55,489 nucleotides of DNA from assembly GCA_963833885.1 (NCBI GenBank), contig CAWHZU010000021.1, forward strand, positions 1 to 55,489, read 5' to 3'. The position numbers and the translations under genes were made by a program. The stretch is from JASHPR01 sp963833885. GTDB lineage: Bacteria; Actinomycetota; Actinomycetes; Streptosporangiales; Streptosporangiaceae. Shown in pieces: positions 17,287 through 26,025 of this stretch. Below the pieces are notes generated by a model, which saw only the letters and a list, made by a program, of their open reading frames with translations, did no database searches and was not told where the DNA came from. The first letter of the stretch is position 1; every line of letters starts with the position of its first letter.

Positions 17287-18834
17287 TCATCGTCGCGTAC
17301 CGGCGTCCGCCGCCGCGGCCGCGGGGGCCTGCGGTGACTGCGCGTCGCCGGAGCGGGCCCGGCCGGGCAGGTACCGCAGGCTGGTGAGGATGGCGGCGAC
17401 CGCGACCGCGGCGCAGACGAGCATGACGATGCTCATGCCGTGCACGAATGCCGTGCCCGCCGCGGTCCGCAGCGCGGCCCCGCCCGGTTGCAGGCGGCCG
17501 GCGATCACCGCGGCCTGGCTGATCGAACCGCGCGCGGCCGCGGCGTCCCGGGCGGGCAGGGCCACGAGGGCGGGACGCAGATCGCGCGCGTACGTGGCGG
17601 CCAGCACGCCGCCCAGCAACGCGACGGTGATGGCCCCGCCGACCTGGCGCAGCGCGCTGTTCGCCGAGGCGGCTACTCCGGCCTCGTCACCGCCCGCGGC
17701 GGTCATGACGGCGTTCATCGCGGCGGACATGGCCGCACCGGTTCCGAGCCCGCACAGCGCCAGGCTGGCGGCTACGACAGCGTAACCGGTGGCCAGATGG
17801 ACCTGGCTGAGCGTGACGAGCCCGCCTGCCAGCAGGGCCAGCCCGGCCGCCACGGTGATCCTGGTGCCCGCCGCCCGCACAAGCTGATCGGCTGCCCCGC
17901 CCGCGACCAGCAGCCCGCCCATCATCGGGAGCAGCCGCAGCCCGGCGCTGGCCGGGTCGTCGCCGAGCACACTCTGGAAGTACTGGGGCGTCACGAACAA
18001 GATCGCGTAGAGCGCGACCGAGACCGCGACGGACGCTGCGGTGCCCCAGGTGAACCGCTTGTCCCGCAGCAGCGCCGGGTCGATGACCGGGTTCGCCGAC
18101 CGGCGCTCGCGGACGGCGAAGGCGGCGAGCAGGACCGCCGCCCCGGCCAGCAACGTCCAGGTCGACGGCGCCGTCCAGCCGTGTTCCGGGCCGTTGATGA
18201 AGCCCCAGACCAGGCACATGACTGCCACGGGGGACAGCAGTGCACCCAGGACGTCGAGCGGCGGCGCCGCGGGGTTGCGCGACTCGGGCATCAGCACGGC
18301 GCCCGCGGCCAGGGTCACGCACGCGGCGGGCACGTTGATCCAGAACACCGAGTGCCACGAGAAGTGCTGCAGCAACACGCCGCCGAGCACCGGCCCGAGC
18401 GGCAGGCCCAGCGCGATGCCCGCGGTGAGGATGCCGATGGCCTTGGGCCGGTCAGCGTCGCCGAACGCGGCCGAGACGACCGCCAGGGACAGCGGGAACA
18501 CGATCCCGGCGCCCAGCCCCATCAGCGCCCGCGCCGCGATCAGCTCTGCCACCGAGACCGACAGCGCGCACCACAGCGACGCCGCCAGGAACACCGCCAG
18601 CCCGGCCAGCAGCAGCCGCTTGCGGCCCAGGCGGTCGCCGAGCATCCCGGCAGGCAGCATGACCCCGGCGAAGACGAGTGTGTAGGCGTCAACGAGCCAT
18701 TGCAGGTCGCCGGTGTCCGCGTGCAGCGCCGCGGAGATGGCCGGCAGCGCGATGTTCAAGATCGTCAGGTCGAGGTTGATGACGATCACCGACAGGCACG
18801 TCACCCCCAGCATCCACCACCGTCTCGCCTGCAC
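17287..18834 (-). CDS. DHA2-type MFS drug exporter (unit B, with native operator)
   Basis: A 515-residue, 14-segment EmrB/QacA-type exporter, identical to the unit A copy in translation and, as far as read, in nucleotide sequence. The GTG start has AGGAGG at 18839-18844. The double TTAGTnACTAA operator begins 15 bp upstream of the start, so TetR binding would block transcription or RNA polymerase access very close to the gene. This copy keeps the original regulation; the unit A copy does not. Confidence 0.9.
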   Translation of the reverse strand: MQARRWWMLGVTCLSVIVINLDLTILNIALPAISAALHADTGDLQWLVDAYTLVFAGVMLPAGMLGDRLGRKRLLLAGLAVFLAASLWCALSVSVAELIAARALMGLGAGIVFPLSLAVVSAAFGDADRPKAIGILTAGIALGLPLGPVLGGVLLQHFSWHSVFWINVPAACVTLAAGAVLMPESRNPAAPPLDVLGALLSPVAVMCLVWGFINGPEHGWTAPSTWTLLAGAAVLLAAFAVRERRSANPVIDPALLRDKRFTWGTAASVAVSVALYAILFVTPQYFQSVLGDDPASAGLRLLPMMGGLLVAGGAADQLVRAAGTRITVAAGLALLAGGLVTLSQVHLATGYAVVAASLALCGLGTGAAMSAAMNAVMTAAGGDEAGVAASANSALRQVGGAITVALLGGVLAATYARDLRPALVALPARDAAAARGSISQAAVIAGRLQPGGAALRTAAGTAFVHGMSIVMLVCAAVAVAAILTSLRYLPGRARSGDAQSPQAPAAAAADAGTRR

Positions 18835-18848
18835 CCGGCCTCCTAAGT

Positions 18849-18876
18849 GTTAGTTACTAATATATTAGTCACTAAC
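18849..18876. promoter_or_regulatory. double TetR operator upstream of exporter-TetR operon
   Basis: A 28-bp near-perfect palindrome (26 of 28 positions) containing two 11-bp inverted repeats of the form TTAGT-n-ACTAA. These are TTAGTTACTAA at 18850-18860 and TTAGTCACTAA at 18865-18875, with centres 15 bp apart. The AT-rich core (TAATATATTA) stands out in a very GC-rich genome. TTAGTnACTAA-type sites are typical of actinobacterial TetR regulators of exporters. The site sits between the exporter start and the divergent SARP gene, so it could also affect that promoter. Confidence 0.8.
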
Positions 18877-19066
18877 ATAACTGCGCGCGGGCCGTCGCGC
18901 AAGCCGGGCCAGGTCGGGCAGTTCGGGGACCCGCCAGCGACCGACGAGCGCTCTGCCCAGCCACGCTGACCCACGACAGCTAGTTCGGGCCGGGCGCGCA
19001 CATCTGGCTCACCGGGCGTAGCCGTTAAGGTGAAAGCCCGGGCGCTGCAGGTGACGCAGGCTCATC

Positions 19067-22000
19067 GTGACTACACCCAGGACCGGAAACGTGCGCATCG
19101 GCATACTCGGCCCGCTGGAGGTGCGGGACGCCGACGGGCGGTCGCTGCCGGTCGGCGGTGCCCGGCTGCGCAGCCTGCTGATCCGGCTCGCCATCGCCGG
19201 GGGCGATGCGGTGCCCGTGGACCGGCTCGCCGCCGATCTGTGGCCGGACGAGGGCCCGGCCGACGCCGCGAACGCGGTCCAGGCGCTGGTCTCCCGGCTC
19301 CGGGGCGCGGCGGGCAAGGACATCGTCTCCCTCGGCCCGACCGGCTACCGGCTCAACATCCCGTCCGGCGAGATCGACGCCTGGGCGTTCGAGCAGGCCG
19401 TCACCGCCGCGCACGCCGGGCTCGCCGACGGCGACCACGCGGCATCCGCCGAGGCGTTCCGCGCCGCGCTGCGGATGTGGCGCGGGCCCGCGCTCGCCGA
19501 CGTCGCCGACGCCCCGTTCGCGGCGCCGGCCATCGCCCGGCTGTCCGAGCTGCGGCTCGCCGCGGCCGAGGACCGGATCGACGCGGACCTGGCGCTCGGC
19601 AAGGGCGCCGAGCTGGTTCCGGAGGTCGAGGAGCTGGCGGGGGAGCACCCGCTGCGGGAGCGGCTGCGCGGCCAGCTCATGCGGGCGCTGTACGCGGCCG
19701 GCCGGCAGGCCGACGCGCTCGGCGTGTTCGAGGACACCCGCAAGCTGCTCAGCGCGCAGCTCGGCGTCGATCCCTCGCCCGCGCTGTCCGACGTGCACCT
19801 GGCCATCCTGCGCGCCGAGCTGCCGAGGAGCCTGGCACCGGTCCCAGCCCCGGCTCCCGCGCGGCGCCGCACGAACCTGCCCGCTCAGCTGACGAGCTTT
19901 GTGGGCCGGGACGAGGATCTGGAACGGGTCGCGAGCCGCCTCCTGGCCGAGTCCAGGCTGGTCACGCTCACGGGCCCGGGCGGCGCCGGGAAGACCCGGC
20001 TCGCGGTGGAAACCGGCGCCAGGGTGGCGGACAAGCTGGCGGACGGCGTCTGGTTCGTGCCGCTGGCGTCGGTCCGGGACGCCATCGACGTGCCGCAGGC
20101 GGTGCTGACCGCGCTCGGCGTCTGGCCCGCCGACCCGGTCGAAGCCGCCAGGCTGGCCGCCCTGGAGCCGCTGGACCGGCTCGCCGAGGTGCTCGCAGTG
20201 CGAAGTGTCGTCCTGGTGCTCGACAACTGCGAGCACGTCCTCGACGCGGTCGCCGCGCTGGCCGGGCGGGTCCTCGCCGACGCTCCCGGGGTGCGGATCC
20301 TGGCCACCAGCCGCGAGCCGCTCGGGCTGACCGGCGAGACGCTGTCCCCGGTGCCGTCGCTGCCGCTGCCGCCCGAGGACGCGGACGTCAGCCAGCTCGC
20401 GAGGAACCCCGCGGTGCGGCTGTTCGCCGACCGTGCGGCCGCGGTGCGTCCGGGGTTCCAGGTCGACCACGTCTCGGCCGGCCCGGTCGCGGCGATCTGC
20501 CGGGCCCTGGACGGCATCCCGCTGGCCATCGAGCTCGCGGCTGCGCGGGTGCGCGCGCTCACCCCGCATCAGGTCGCCGAGCGGCTGGATGACAGGTTCG
20601 CGCTGCTCTCGGTCGGCACCCGCGGCGCGCTGCCCCGGCACCAGACGCTGCGCGCGATCGTCGACTGGAGCTGGGACCTGCTCGACGACGCGGAGCGCGC
20701 TGTGCTGCGAAGGCTGTCGGTGTTCAGCGGCGGCGCGACGCCAGATGCCGCGGAGCACGTGTGCGCGCGCGGCGGCGCCGTCGCGGACCGGGCCATGGTA
20801 ATAGACGTGATCGCGTCGCTGGTGGACAAGTCGCTGGTCACCGCCGCGGGCGACGGGCACGTGCGGTACGGGCTGCTGGAGACCGTGCGCGCGTACGCCG
20901 CAGGTCGGCTGGCCGAGTCCGGCGAGGCTGACCTCGTCGCCGCCGCGCATGCGGCCTACTTCCTCGACCTGGCCGAGCGGGCAGAGCCGCAGCTGCGCTC
21001 CCGGGACCAGGTCGCCTGGCTGGAGCTGCTGTCGGCCGACCACGACAACCTCTCGGCGGCGCTGCGCAACGTCGTCGCGGCCGGAGACGTGAGCGTGGCG
21101 CTGCGCTTCTTCCGGTCGCTGGCCTGGTTCTGGATACTCCGCAACTACGACACGGAGGCACGCGAATGGTCGACGGAGGTGCTGCGGCTAGCTGGGGACG
21201 CGCCGCCCGACGGCTTGTCCGAGGAGTACGCGATCTGCCACATCGTCGCGACCATCACCAAGGCCATGAGCGACATCAATGCCATGAGTGACGCCTCCGG
21301 GGACCACGGCCGGGCGCTCGAGGTGCTGAGCCAGCTGACCCTGCCCGCCGAACCCAACCATCCGCTGCTCGCGATGGCGGTGCCGATGCTGTCGTTCATG
21401 GGCGGAGATGCCGAGGGGGCCTACAAGCAGCTGCAGGCGCTTCCGGAGCATCGCGATCCCTGGGTCATGGCCACGCGGCGCACCATGACCGGGCATCTCG
21501 GGCTCAATGCGGGGGACGTCGAGTCCGCGGCCGTCGACCTGGCCGATGGCCGCGCCATGTTCGAGGAGCTGGGGGACCGGTTCGGGCTGGTTGGCTGCCT
21601 GGTTGGCCAGGCCCAGGTGGCGATCGCGCAAGACCGCCCCGACGAGGCCGTTCGCGCTCTCGAGCAGGCGCGCGAACATGCTGCCGCGCTGTCCGGCGAC
21701 ATGGGCGGAGTCCTCGGCATCGGCCTGGGCGAGGCCAGGGCCAGGGCCGGTGACGTCGAGGGCGCACGGACAGACCTGCAGGACGGAGTGCGCAGCGCCG
21801 AACTCGCTGGCGAGCTCGACGACGCGGCCTCGGGCTACGTCCAGCTCGCCGAGCTGGCCCGGCACGCCGGCGACCTGGCCGGAGCCAGTGACCAGCTGCA
21901 GCGCGCGCTGTCGATCGTCGACACGCGGCTGCAGCGGCCGGACATGTTCGCCGTGGCCGCCACCACGTTCAGCAGGCTCGGCTGCATCGCCGAACAAGAA

Positions 22001-22351
22001 GGGGACCTTACAGGCGCCGCAACCTGGCAGCAGCGGGCCATCGACGTGCTCTCCGGTGGTCCGGATGACCACAAGGGAGTAGTGGCGATCCTGCCGATCA
22101 ACCGGACGCTGGCCACGGTGGTGGACGGGATCGCCGCGCTGGCCGCCGCCCGGGGCGAGCACGCCAGGGCCGCCGAGCTGCTCGGCCTGGCGAACGCGCT
22201 GCAGGGATTCAGCGACGCCTGGAGCCTGGAGGTGACCAGGGCGACCGCAGCCGCCAGGGCCGCGCTCGGCGACGCGGACTTCGAGGCTGCCTACGCCCGC
22301 GGCCGCAACCGCGACGGCGCCAAGGCCGAAGCCCTGGCGCTGCGTCCGTGA
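19067..22351 (+). CDS. AfsR/SARP-type regulator with NB-ARC and TPR domains
   Basis: A 1094-residue transcriptional regulator. Residues about 10-96 form an OmpR-like winged helix (ILGPLEVRDADGRSLPVGG, LWPDEGPADAANAVQALVSR). Residues 104-250 form the bacterial transcriptional activation domain typical of SARPs. Residues 270-560 form an NB-ARC ATPase with Walker A GPGGAGKT at 303-310 and a Walker B-like VLVLDNCEHV. The rest is TPR-like helical repeats. Large SARPs of this type (AfsR-like) usually activate secondary-metabolite or morphological genes from direct-repeat sites. It diverges from the exporter-TetR operon across about 230 bp holding the TetR operator. The GTG start is chosen because the domain begins about 10 residues later; no strong ribosome-binding site is visible. 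Confidence 0.85.
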   Translation: MTTPRTGNVRIGILGPLEVRDADGRSLPVGGARLRSLLIRLAIAGGDAVPVDRLAADLWPDEGPADAANAVQALVSRLRGAAGKDIVSLGPTGYRLNIPSGEIDAWAFEQAVTAAHAGLADGDHAASAEAFRAALRMWRGPALADVADAPFAAPAIARLSELRLAAAEDRIDADLALGKGAELVPEVEELAGEHPLRERLRGQLMRALYAAGRQADALGVFEDTRKLLSAQLGVDPSPALSDVHLAILRAELPRSLAPVPAPAPARRRTNLPAQLTSFVGRDEDLERVASRLLAESRLVTLTGPGGAGKTRLAVETGARVADKLADGVWFVPLASVRDAIDVPQAVLTALGVWPADPVEAARLAALEPLDRLAEVLAVRSVVLVLDNCEHVLDAVAALAGRVLADAPGVRILATSREPLGLTGETLSPVPSLPLPPEDADVSQLARNPAVRLFADRAAAVRPGFQVDHVSAGPVAAICRALDGIPLAIELAAARVRALTPHQVAERLDDRFALLSVGTRGALPRHQTLRAIVDWSWDLLDDAERAVLRRLSVFSGGATPDAAEHVCARGGAVADRAMVIDVIASLVDKSLVTAAGDGHVRYGLLETVRAYAAGRLAESGEADLVAAAHAAYFLDLAERAEPQLRSRDQVAWLELLSADHDNLSAALRNVVAAGDVSVALRFFRSLAWFWILRNYDTEAREWSTEVLRLAGDAPPDGLSEEYAICHIVATITKAMSDINAMSDASGDHGRALEVLSQLTLPAEPNHPLLAMAVPMLSFMGGDAEGAYKQLQALPEHRDPWVMATRRTMTGHLGLNAGDVESAAVDLADGRAMFEELGDRFGLVGCLVGQAQVAIAQDRPDEAVRALEQAREHAAALSGDMGGVLGIGLGEARARAGDVEGARTDLQDGVRSAELAGELDDAASGYVQLAELARHAGDLAGASDQLQRALSIVDTRLQRPDMFAVAATTFSRLGCIAEQEGDLTGAATWQQRAIDVLSGGPDDHKGVVAILPINRTLATVVDGIAALAAARGEHARAAELLGLANALQGFSDAWSLEVTRATAAARAALGDADFEAAYARGRNRDGAKAEALALRP

Positions 22352-22352
22352 T

Positions 22353-22393
22353 CCCTGCCGTCAGCGGCTGCTTTCCCTGCCGTCAACGGCTGC
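22353..22393. repeat. two 19-bp direct repeats between convergent genes
   Basis: CCCTGCCGTCAnCGGCTGC occurs at 22353-22371 and 22375-22393 (A/G difference at one position). Each contains a short GCCG/CGGC dyad, so the pair could act as a weak bidirectional terminator. The second copy includes the stop of the S9 peptidase. Confidence 0.5.
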
Positions 22394-24305
22394 CGGGATC
22401 GCCGAGCCACCGGTCGAACCACGCCCGGGTGCGCAGGAGCAGGTCGCGCTGATGGTTGCGCTCCGACAGCCCATGCCCCTCCCGGGGGTAGACGACCAGC
22501 TCGTGCTCGGCCCCGTACCGGCTCAGGGCGCGGTGGAAGTAGATCGCCTGGGCGAGCGGCACGTTGGTGTCGTCCTCGCCGCTCACGATCAGCACCGGCG
22601 TGCGGACCTTCGAGGCGAACGAGATCGGGCTGACCCGGTCATGCGGGTGCGGGCCGGTCCCCTCCCAGCCGAAGCTGCCGGCCAGCACGCCGTCCACCGC
22701 CCCGTATTCGCCCGTGCCGGCGAGCATGCCCCAGTCGGTGATCCCGGCCAACATCACGGCGGCCTTGAACCGGTCGGTCTGCCCGACCGCCCAGGCGGTC
22801 ATGAACCCCCCGTGGCTGGGGCCCGCAATCCCGAGCCGGTTCGGATCGGCGACACCCGCGTCGACCAGCATGTCGATCCCCTCGAGGATGTCGCTCCACT
22901 CGGCCCCGCCGACCGCGCCCACGACGGCCGCCGAGAACTCGCGGCCATGCCCCGTGCCGCCGCGGGGATTGGGCAGGAACACCGCGTAACCCGCGGTCGC
23001 AAGCCACTGACCAGGAGTGCCCACACCGAGCACGAATTCATCGGCGTACCGGTCATCGGGTCCGCCGTGCACAAGGGTGACGAGCGGGAACGGGCCGTCC
23101 GCGCGGCTGCGGCCGGCCGGCAGGATGAGCAGGCCATCCAGAGCGAGGCCGTCGGATGCCTTGTAGGAGAGACGTTCCTGGGTCCCCCACTCGATGCCCC
23201 GCAGTTCCGGCCGCGTGTCGCTGATCCGGCTGAGCGGGCCGCCGGGCGGTCCGGCATGGACGTCGGTTGGCTGGTAGGCGCTGCTCGCGAGCACGGCGAC
23301 CACCTCACCGGAACGGCTGGCGGTCAGTGAACCGATCGGGCCGACCCTGGTGGACAGGCACCGGAATCGCAGCGAGCCGGGATCGAGCCGGTGGATCTGC
23401 GTATCGAGCCCGCTCTCGAACAGGGCCAGCGGCGGGCCGTCGGCGACCTGGGCCAGGCCAGTCGGACTCAGGTCGATGCCCTCGGTCAGGTCGCGAGGTG
23501 AGGCGGATGTGCCGGGCACGGTGTCGTAGACGACGAGTCCGCCAAACGGGTCGGGCTCTCCCAGATAGGTCACGTGCCACGTGCCACCATCGGCCCACCA
23601 GACCGGCGACCGTGCAAAGCCAGCGACCCGACCGAGGTCGTGCACCACTCCGGTATCCGGATCGACCACGTGCAGCTCGTTGGTGATGGCCCCCGGATCG
23701 TTCTCCTGGCTCACCCAGCTGATCACTGCCAGCGGACCGCCGCCAGGCCGCGCCGCCAGCTCTACGACGTGACGCCCGCCGAGGTCGTCTGCCGCGTGCA
23801 GCTCGCGGGTAACGGGGTCAAGCAACAGCAGCTTGCCGTGGCCGCGCTGCTCGCTCCAGACGATCGCGTCATCGCGCTCAGCGCGCTTGCGCTCGTCCTC
23901 CTCGGTCGGCTCGTCCGCCGCCACCACGGCGACCCGGCCGTCGGCCAGCGGGCAGACGTCGTAGATCTCGCCTTCCCATTCGGTCAGGCTCTCGGCCTCG
24001 CCGCCATCGATCCGGATCCGGTGCAGCTGGGCGGACCCGGTGCGGTCTGACATGAAGAACAGCGACGCCGAGTCCGGCGCCCAGCGCGGGCCGGAGTCAG
24101 CCGCCGTACCGGCGGTCAGCTGCCGCGGCGGCGAGCTGCCGTCCGCGGCGGCTAGCCATACGGCGCTGAGCCGGCGTTCCCCGAGCTGGCCCACCGGCGC
24201 AACAAAGTAGGCGACCCAGCGCCCGTCCGGGGAAATCTCGGGCTGCTTCGGCACCGCGCCGTCCACGACGAGCTCCGCGGTCAGCACTGGTGTGTCCACG
24301 CTCAT
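22383..24305 (-). CDS. S9-family (prolyl oligopeptidase-like) serine peptidase
   Basis: A 640-residue protein with an N-terminal beta-propeller-like half (PEISPDGRWVAYF, PRWAPDSASLFFMSDRTG) and a C-terminal alpha/beta-hydrolase peptidase domain. The catalytic triad is Ser497 in GPSHGG, Asp579 in GEDDTNVP and His611 in REGHGLSE. The family cleaves short peptides, often acylaminoacyl or dipeptidyl substrates. No signal peptide is seen, so it is probably cytoplasmic. The ATG at 24305 is chosen because GGAGAGG lies 6 nt upstream; an in-frame ATG 13 codons earlier has none. It converges with the SARP gene and no partner gene is evident. Confidence 0.85.
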   Translation of the reverse strand: MSVDTPVLTAELVVDGAVPKQPEISPDGRWVAYFVAPVGQLGERRLSAVWLAAADGSSPPRQLTAGTAADSGPRWAPDSASLFFMSDRTGSAQLHRIRIDGGEAESLTEWEGEIYDVCPLADGRVAVVAADEPTEEDERKRAERDDAIVWSEQRGHGKLLLLDPVTRELHAADDLGGRHVVELAARPGGGPLAVISWVSQENDPGAITNELHVVDPDTGVVHDLGRVAGFARSPVWWADGGTWHVTYLGEPDPFGGLVVYDTVPGTSASPRDLTEGIDLSPTGLAQVADGPPLALFESGLDTQIHRLDPGSLRFRCLSTRVGPIGSLTASRSGEVVAVLASSAYQPTDVHAGPPGGPLSRISDTRPELRGIEWGTQERLSYKASDGLALDGLLILPAGRSRADGPFPLVTLVHGGPDDRYADEFVLGVGTPGQWLATAGYAVFLPNPRGGTGHGREFSAAVVGAVGGAEWSDILEGIDMLVDAGVADPNRLGIAGPSHGGFMTAWAVGQTDRFKAAVMLAGITDWGMLAGTGEYGAVDGVLAGSFGWEGTGPHPHDRVSPISFASKVRTPVLIVSGEDDTNVPLAQAIYFHRALSRYGAEHELVVYPREGHGLSERNHQRDLLLRTRAWFDRWLGDPGSR

Positions 24306-24406
24306 GCAACGCCTCTCCGGGGCCGGTACGTCCTGAGACATCATTCACCAAAATGAGGCAGACGTCCGGATTGGCGTCATATCTCCGGACCCTGCTGTTC
24401 CCCTGG

Positions 24407-25063
24407 TCAGGACTCGAGGTAGCGCAGGACGGCCAGCACCCGGCGGTGGTCGGCGTCCGACGGGGCCAGGCCGAGTTTGCTGAAGATGTTCCCGACGTAC
24501 TTCTCCACGGCTCGTTCGGAGATGACGAGAATCGACGCGATCGCGCCGTTGGACCGGCCCTCGGCCATCAGGCCGAGCACGTCCCGTTCCCTGGCGGTGA
24601 GCGTGTCCAGCCCGCTGGCGCGACGGCTCGCGCCCAGAAGCTGGGTAACGACCTCGGGATCGAGCGCGGTGCCGCCGGCCGCCACCCGGCTCAGCGCTTC
24701 CACGAACTCACCGACGTCGGCGACCCGGTCCTTGAGCAGGTACCCGACGCCCGCCGCGCCGCCGCCGGCCGCCGCGCCGAGCAGGTCGGCCGCATAACGG
24801 GTCTCGATGTACTGCGAGAACACGAGCACACCGACTCCCGGGTGGTCGCGGCGGATGGCGATCGCCGCGCGCAGGCCCTCGTCGGTGTAGCTGGGCGGCA
24901 TCCGCACGTCCACCACGGTGACGTCGGGCCGGTGCTCGTCCACGGCGGCTATCAGCGCCTGCGCGTCGCCGACGGCGGCAACCACCTCGTGGCCGCGGTC
25001 GGCCAGGATCTCGGCCAGGCCAGCCCGGACTATCGCCGAGTCCTCGGCGATGACGATTCGCAT
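24407..25063 (-). CDS. NarL/LuxR-family response regulator (system 1)
   Basis: A 218-residue response regulator. The receiver domain has acidic residues Glu7/Asp8, phosphoacceptor Asp52 (VVDVRMP) and Lys111 (YLLKDR). It carries a glycine/alanine-rich insertion just before that lysine (GAAAGGGAAGVG). The C-terminal LuxR helix-turn-helix is LTARERDVLGLMAEGRSNGA through AVEKYVGNIFSKLGL. It begins 17 bp after the stop of the histidine kinase, so the two form an operon and almost certainly a phosphorelay pair. Target genes are not identifiable. Confidence 0.88.
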   Translation of the reverse strand: MRIVIAEDSAIVRAGLAEILADRGHEVVAAVGDAQALIAAVDEHRPDVTVVDVRMPPSYTDEGLRAAIAIRRDHPGVGVLVFSQYIETRYAADLLGAAAGGGAAGVGYLLKDRVADVGEFVEALSRVAAGGTALDPEVVTQLLGASRRASGLDTLTARERDVLGLMAEGRSNGAIASILVISERAVEKYVGNIFSKLGLAPSDADHRRVLAVLRYLES

Positions 25064-25080
25064 GGGCTGCTCCGGTTCGG

Positions 25081-25974
25081 TCAGGCGTGGGACGGCAGCT
25101 CGACGGCGATGACCGTGGGGCCGCCGGGCGGGCTGCTGATCTGCAGGCTGCCATCCACGGTCCGGACCCGGTCGGCCAGCCCAGCCAGCCCGCCGCGAGC
25201 CTCGACGCGGGCGCCGCCGGAGCCATCGTCGCTGACGCGCACCCGCACTAGCCCAGGCCCGTTCGCTACCTGCAGTATCGCGTGCCGGGCGGTGCTGTGC
25301 TTGGCCACGTTGGTGAGCAGTTCCGCCGCGCAGAAGTAGGCGATGGTCTCGATCGCCGCCGACGGGCGCTCGGGCAGGTCGATTGTCAGCTCGACCGGTA
25401 CGTCGCTGCGCGCGGCCAGGGTGGTGAGCGCGGTGCCGAGGCCGTCGTCGAGGACCGGCGGGAGGATGCCGCGGGCCAGGTCCCGCAGCTCGCTGATGGC
25501 TTCCTTGGCGCCGCGGTGGGCCGCGTCGACCAGATCCAGGACCCGCTCCAGGTCGGGCGGGGCGGTCCCGCCGATCGCGGCGGAGAGCTTCTCCCTGGCC
25601 AGCCCAAGCTTCATCGCAACGGCGACCATCTGCGCCTGCGCGCCGTCGTGCAGGTCCCGTTCGATCCGGCGCAGCCGCGCCGCCGAGTCGTCCACCAGGT
25701 GCGCCCGGGACCGCTCCAGCTCGCCCACCCTGCGCAGGCTGTCCTGCTGCAGGCGGTGGACGGTCCAGAAGATCAGCGCCGCCCCCGCCAGCGGGAGCGC
25801 GGCCAGCAATGCCAGCGACCCCACCCAGGGGGCGGCGGCGAGCAGCGCGACGCCGATGACGACATTGAAGACGCCGCTGGCGGTGCGCACGCCGATCGCC
25901 AGCCGGGGGCGGCGGTACTCCCATGACCGGACCAGGAGCCGCATGAGAACGGAGGCGGCGTCGCCGTTGCTCAT
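25081..25974 (-). CDS. NarL-type sensor histidine kinase (system 1)
   Basis: A 297-residue sensor kinase. A short N-terminal sensor holds about two membrane segments (residues 30-72: ASGVFNVVIGVALLAAAPW, LALLAALPLAGAALIFWT) with almost no extracellular loop. It is followed by a HisKA_3 dimerisation domain with phosphoacceptor His109 in RIERDLHDGAQAQ and a HATPase domain (AAELLTNVAKHS; DDGSGG; GGLAGLADRV). GGAG lies 6 nt before the ATG. A sensor this small usually detects a membrane-embedded signal or a partner protein. The next gene upstream encodes a near copy of this sensor without the kinase. Confidence 0.88.
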   Translation of the reverse strand: MSNGDAASVLMRLLVRSWEYRRPRLAIGVRTASGVFNVVIGVALLAAAPWVGSLALLAALPLAGAALIFWTVHRLQQDSLRRVGELERSRAHLVDDSAARLRRIERDLHDGAQAQMVAVAMKLGLAREKLSAAIGGTAPPDLERVLDLVDAAHRGAKEAISELRDLARGILPPVLDDGLGTALTTLAARSDVPVELTIDLPERPSAAIETIAYFCAAELLTNVAKHSTARHAILQVANGPGLVRVRVSDDGSGGARVEARGGLAGLADRVRTVDGSLQISSPPGGPTVIAVELPSHA

Positions 25975-26025
25975 GAAATTCTCCGGTTCTGCCGGGTGCT
26001 CAATCCCGCCACGGGTGCTGACAGG

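Larger units (their letters stand above)
12015..18858. repeat. tandem duplication unit B (6844 bp)
   Basis: Second copy of the duplicated segment. Differences from unit A, counted by eye: about 20 substitutions in the shared permease region; several plus two 1-bp indels in the permease-MftF intergenic region; about 12 in the glycosyltransferase (two amino-acid changes); one in the hydrolase; three plus a 1-bp indel in TetR; none seen in the exporter. After 18858 the sequence continues into the rest of the exporter operator, which marks this end as the ancestral arrangement. Confidence 0.95.

Noticed and set aside
5168..18858. Assembly artefact as the cause of the duplication
   Set aside because: The copies differ at dozens of positions, including silent changes and indels, and each end joins different unique sequence. 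Long reads are still desirable because the exporter part shows no differences.
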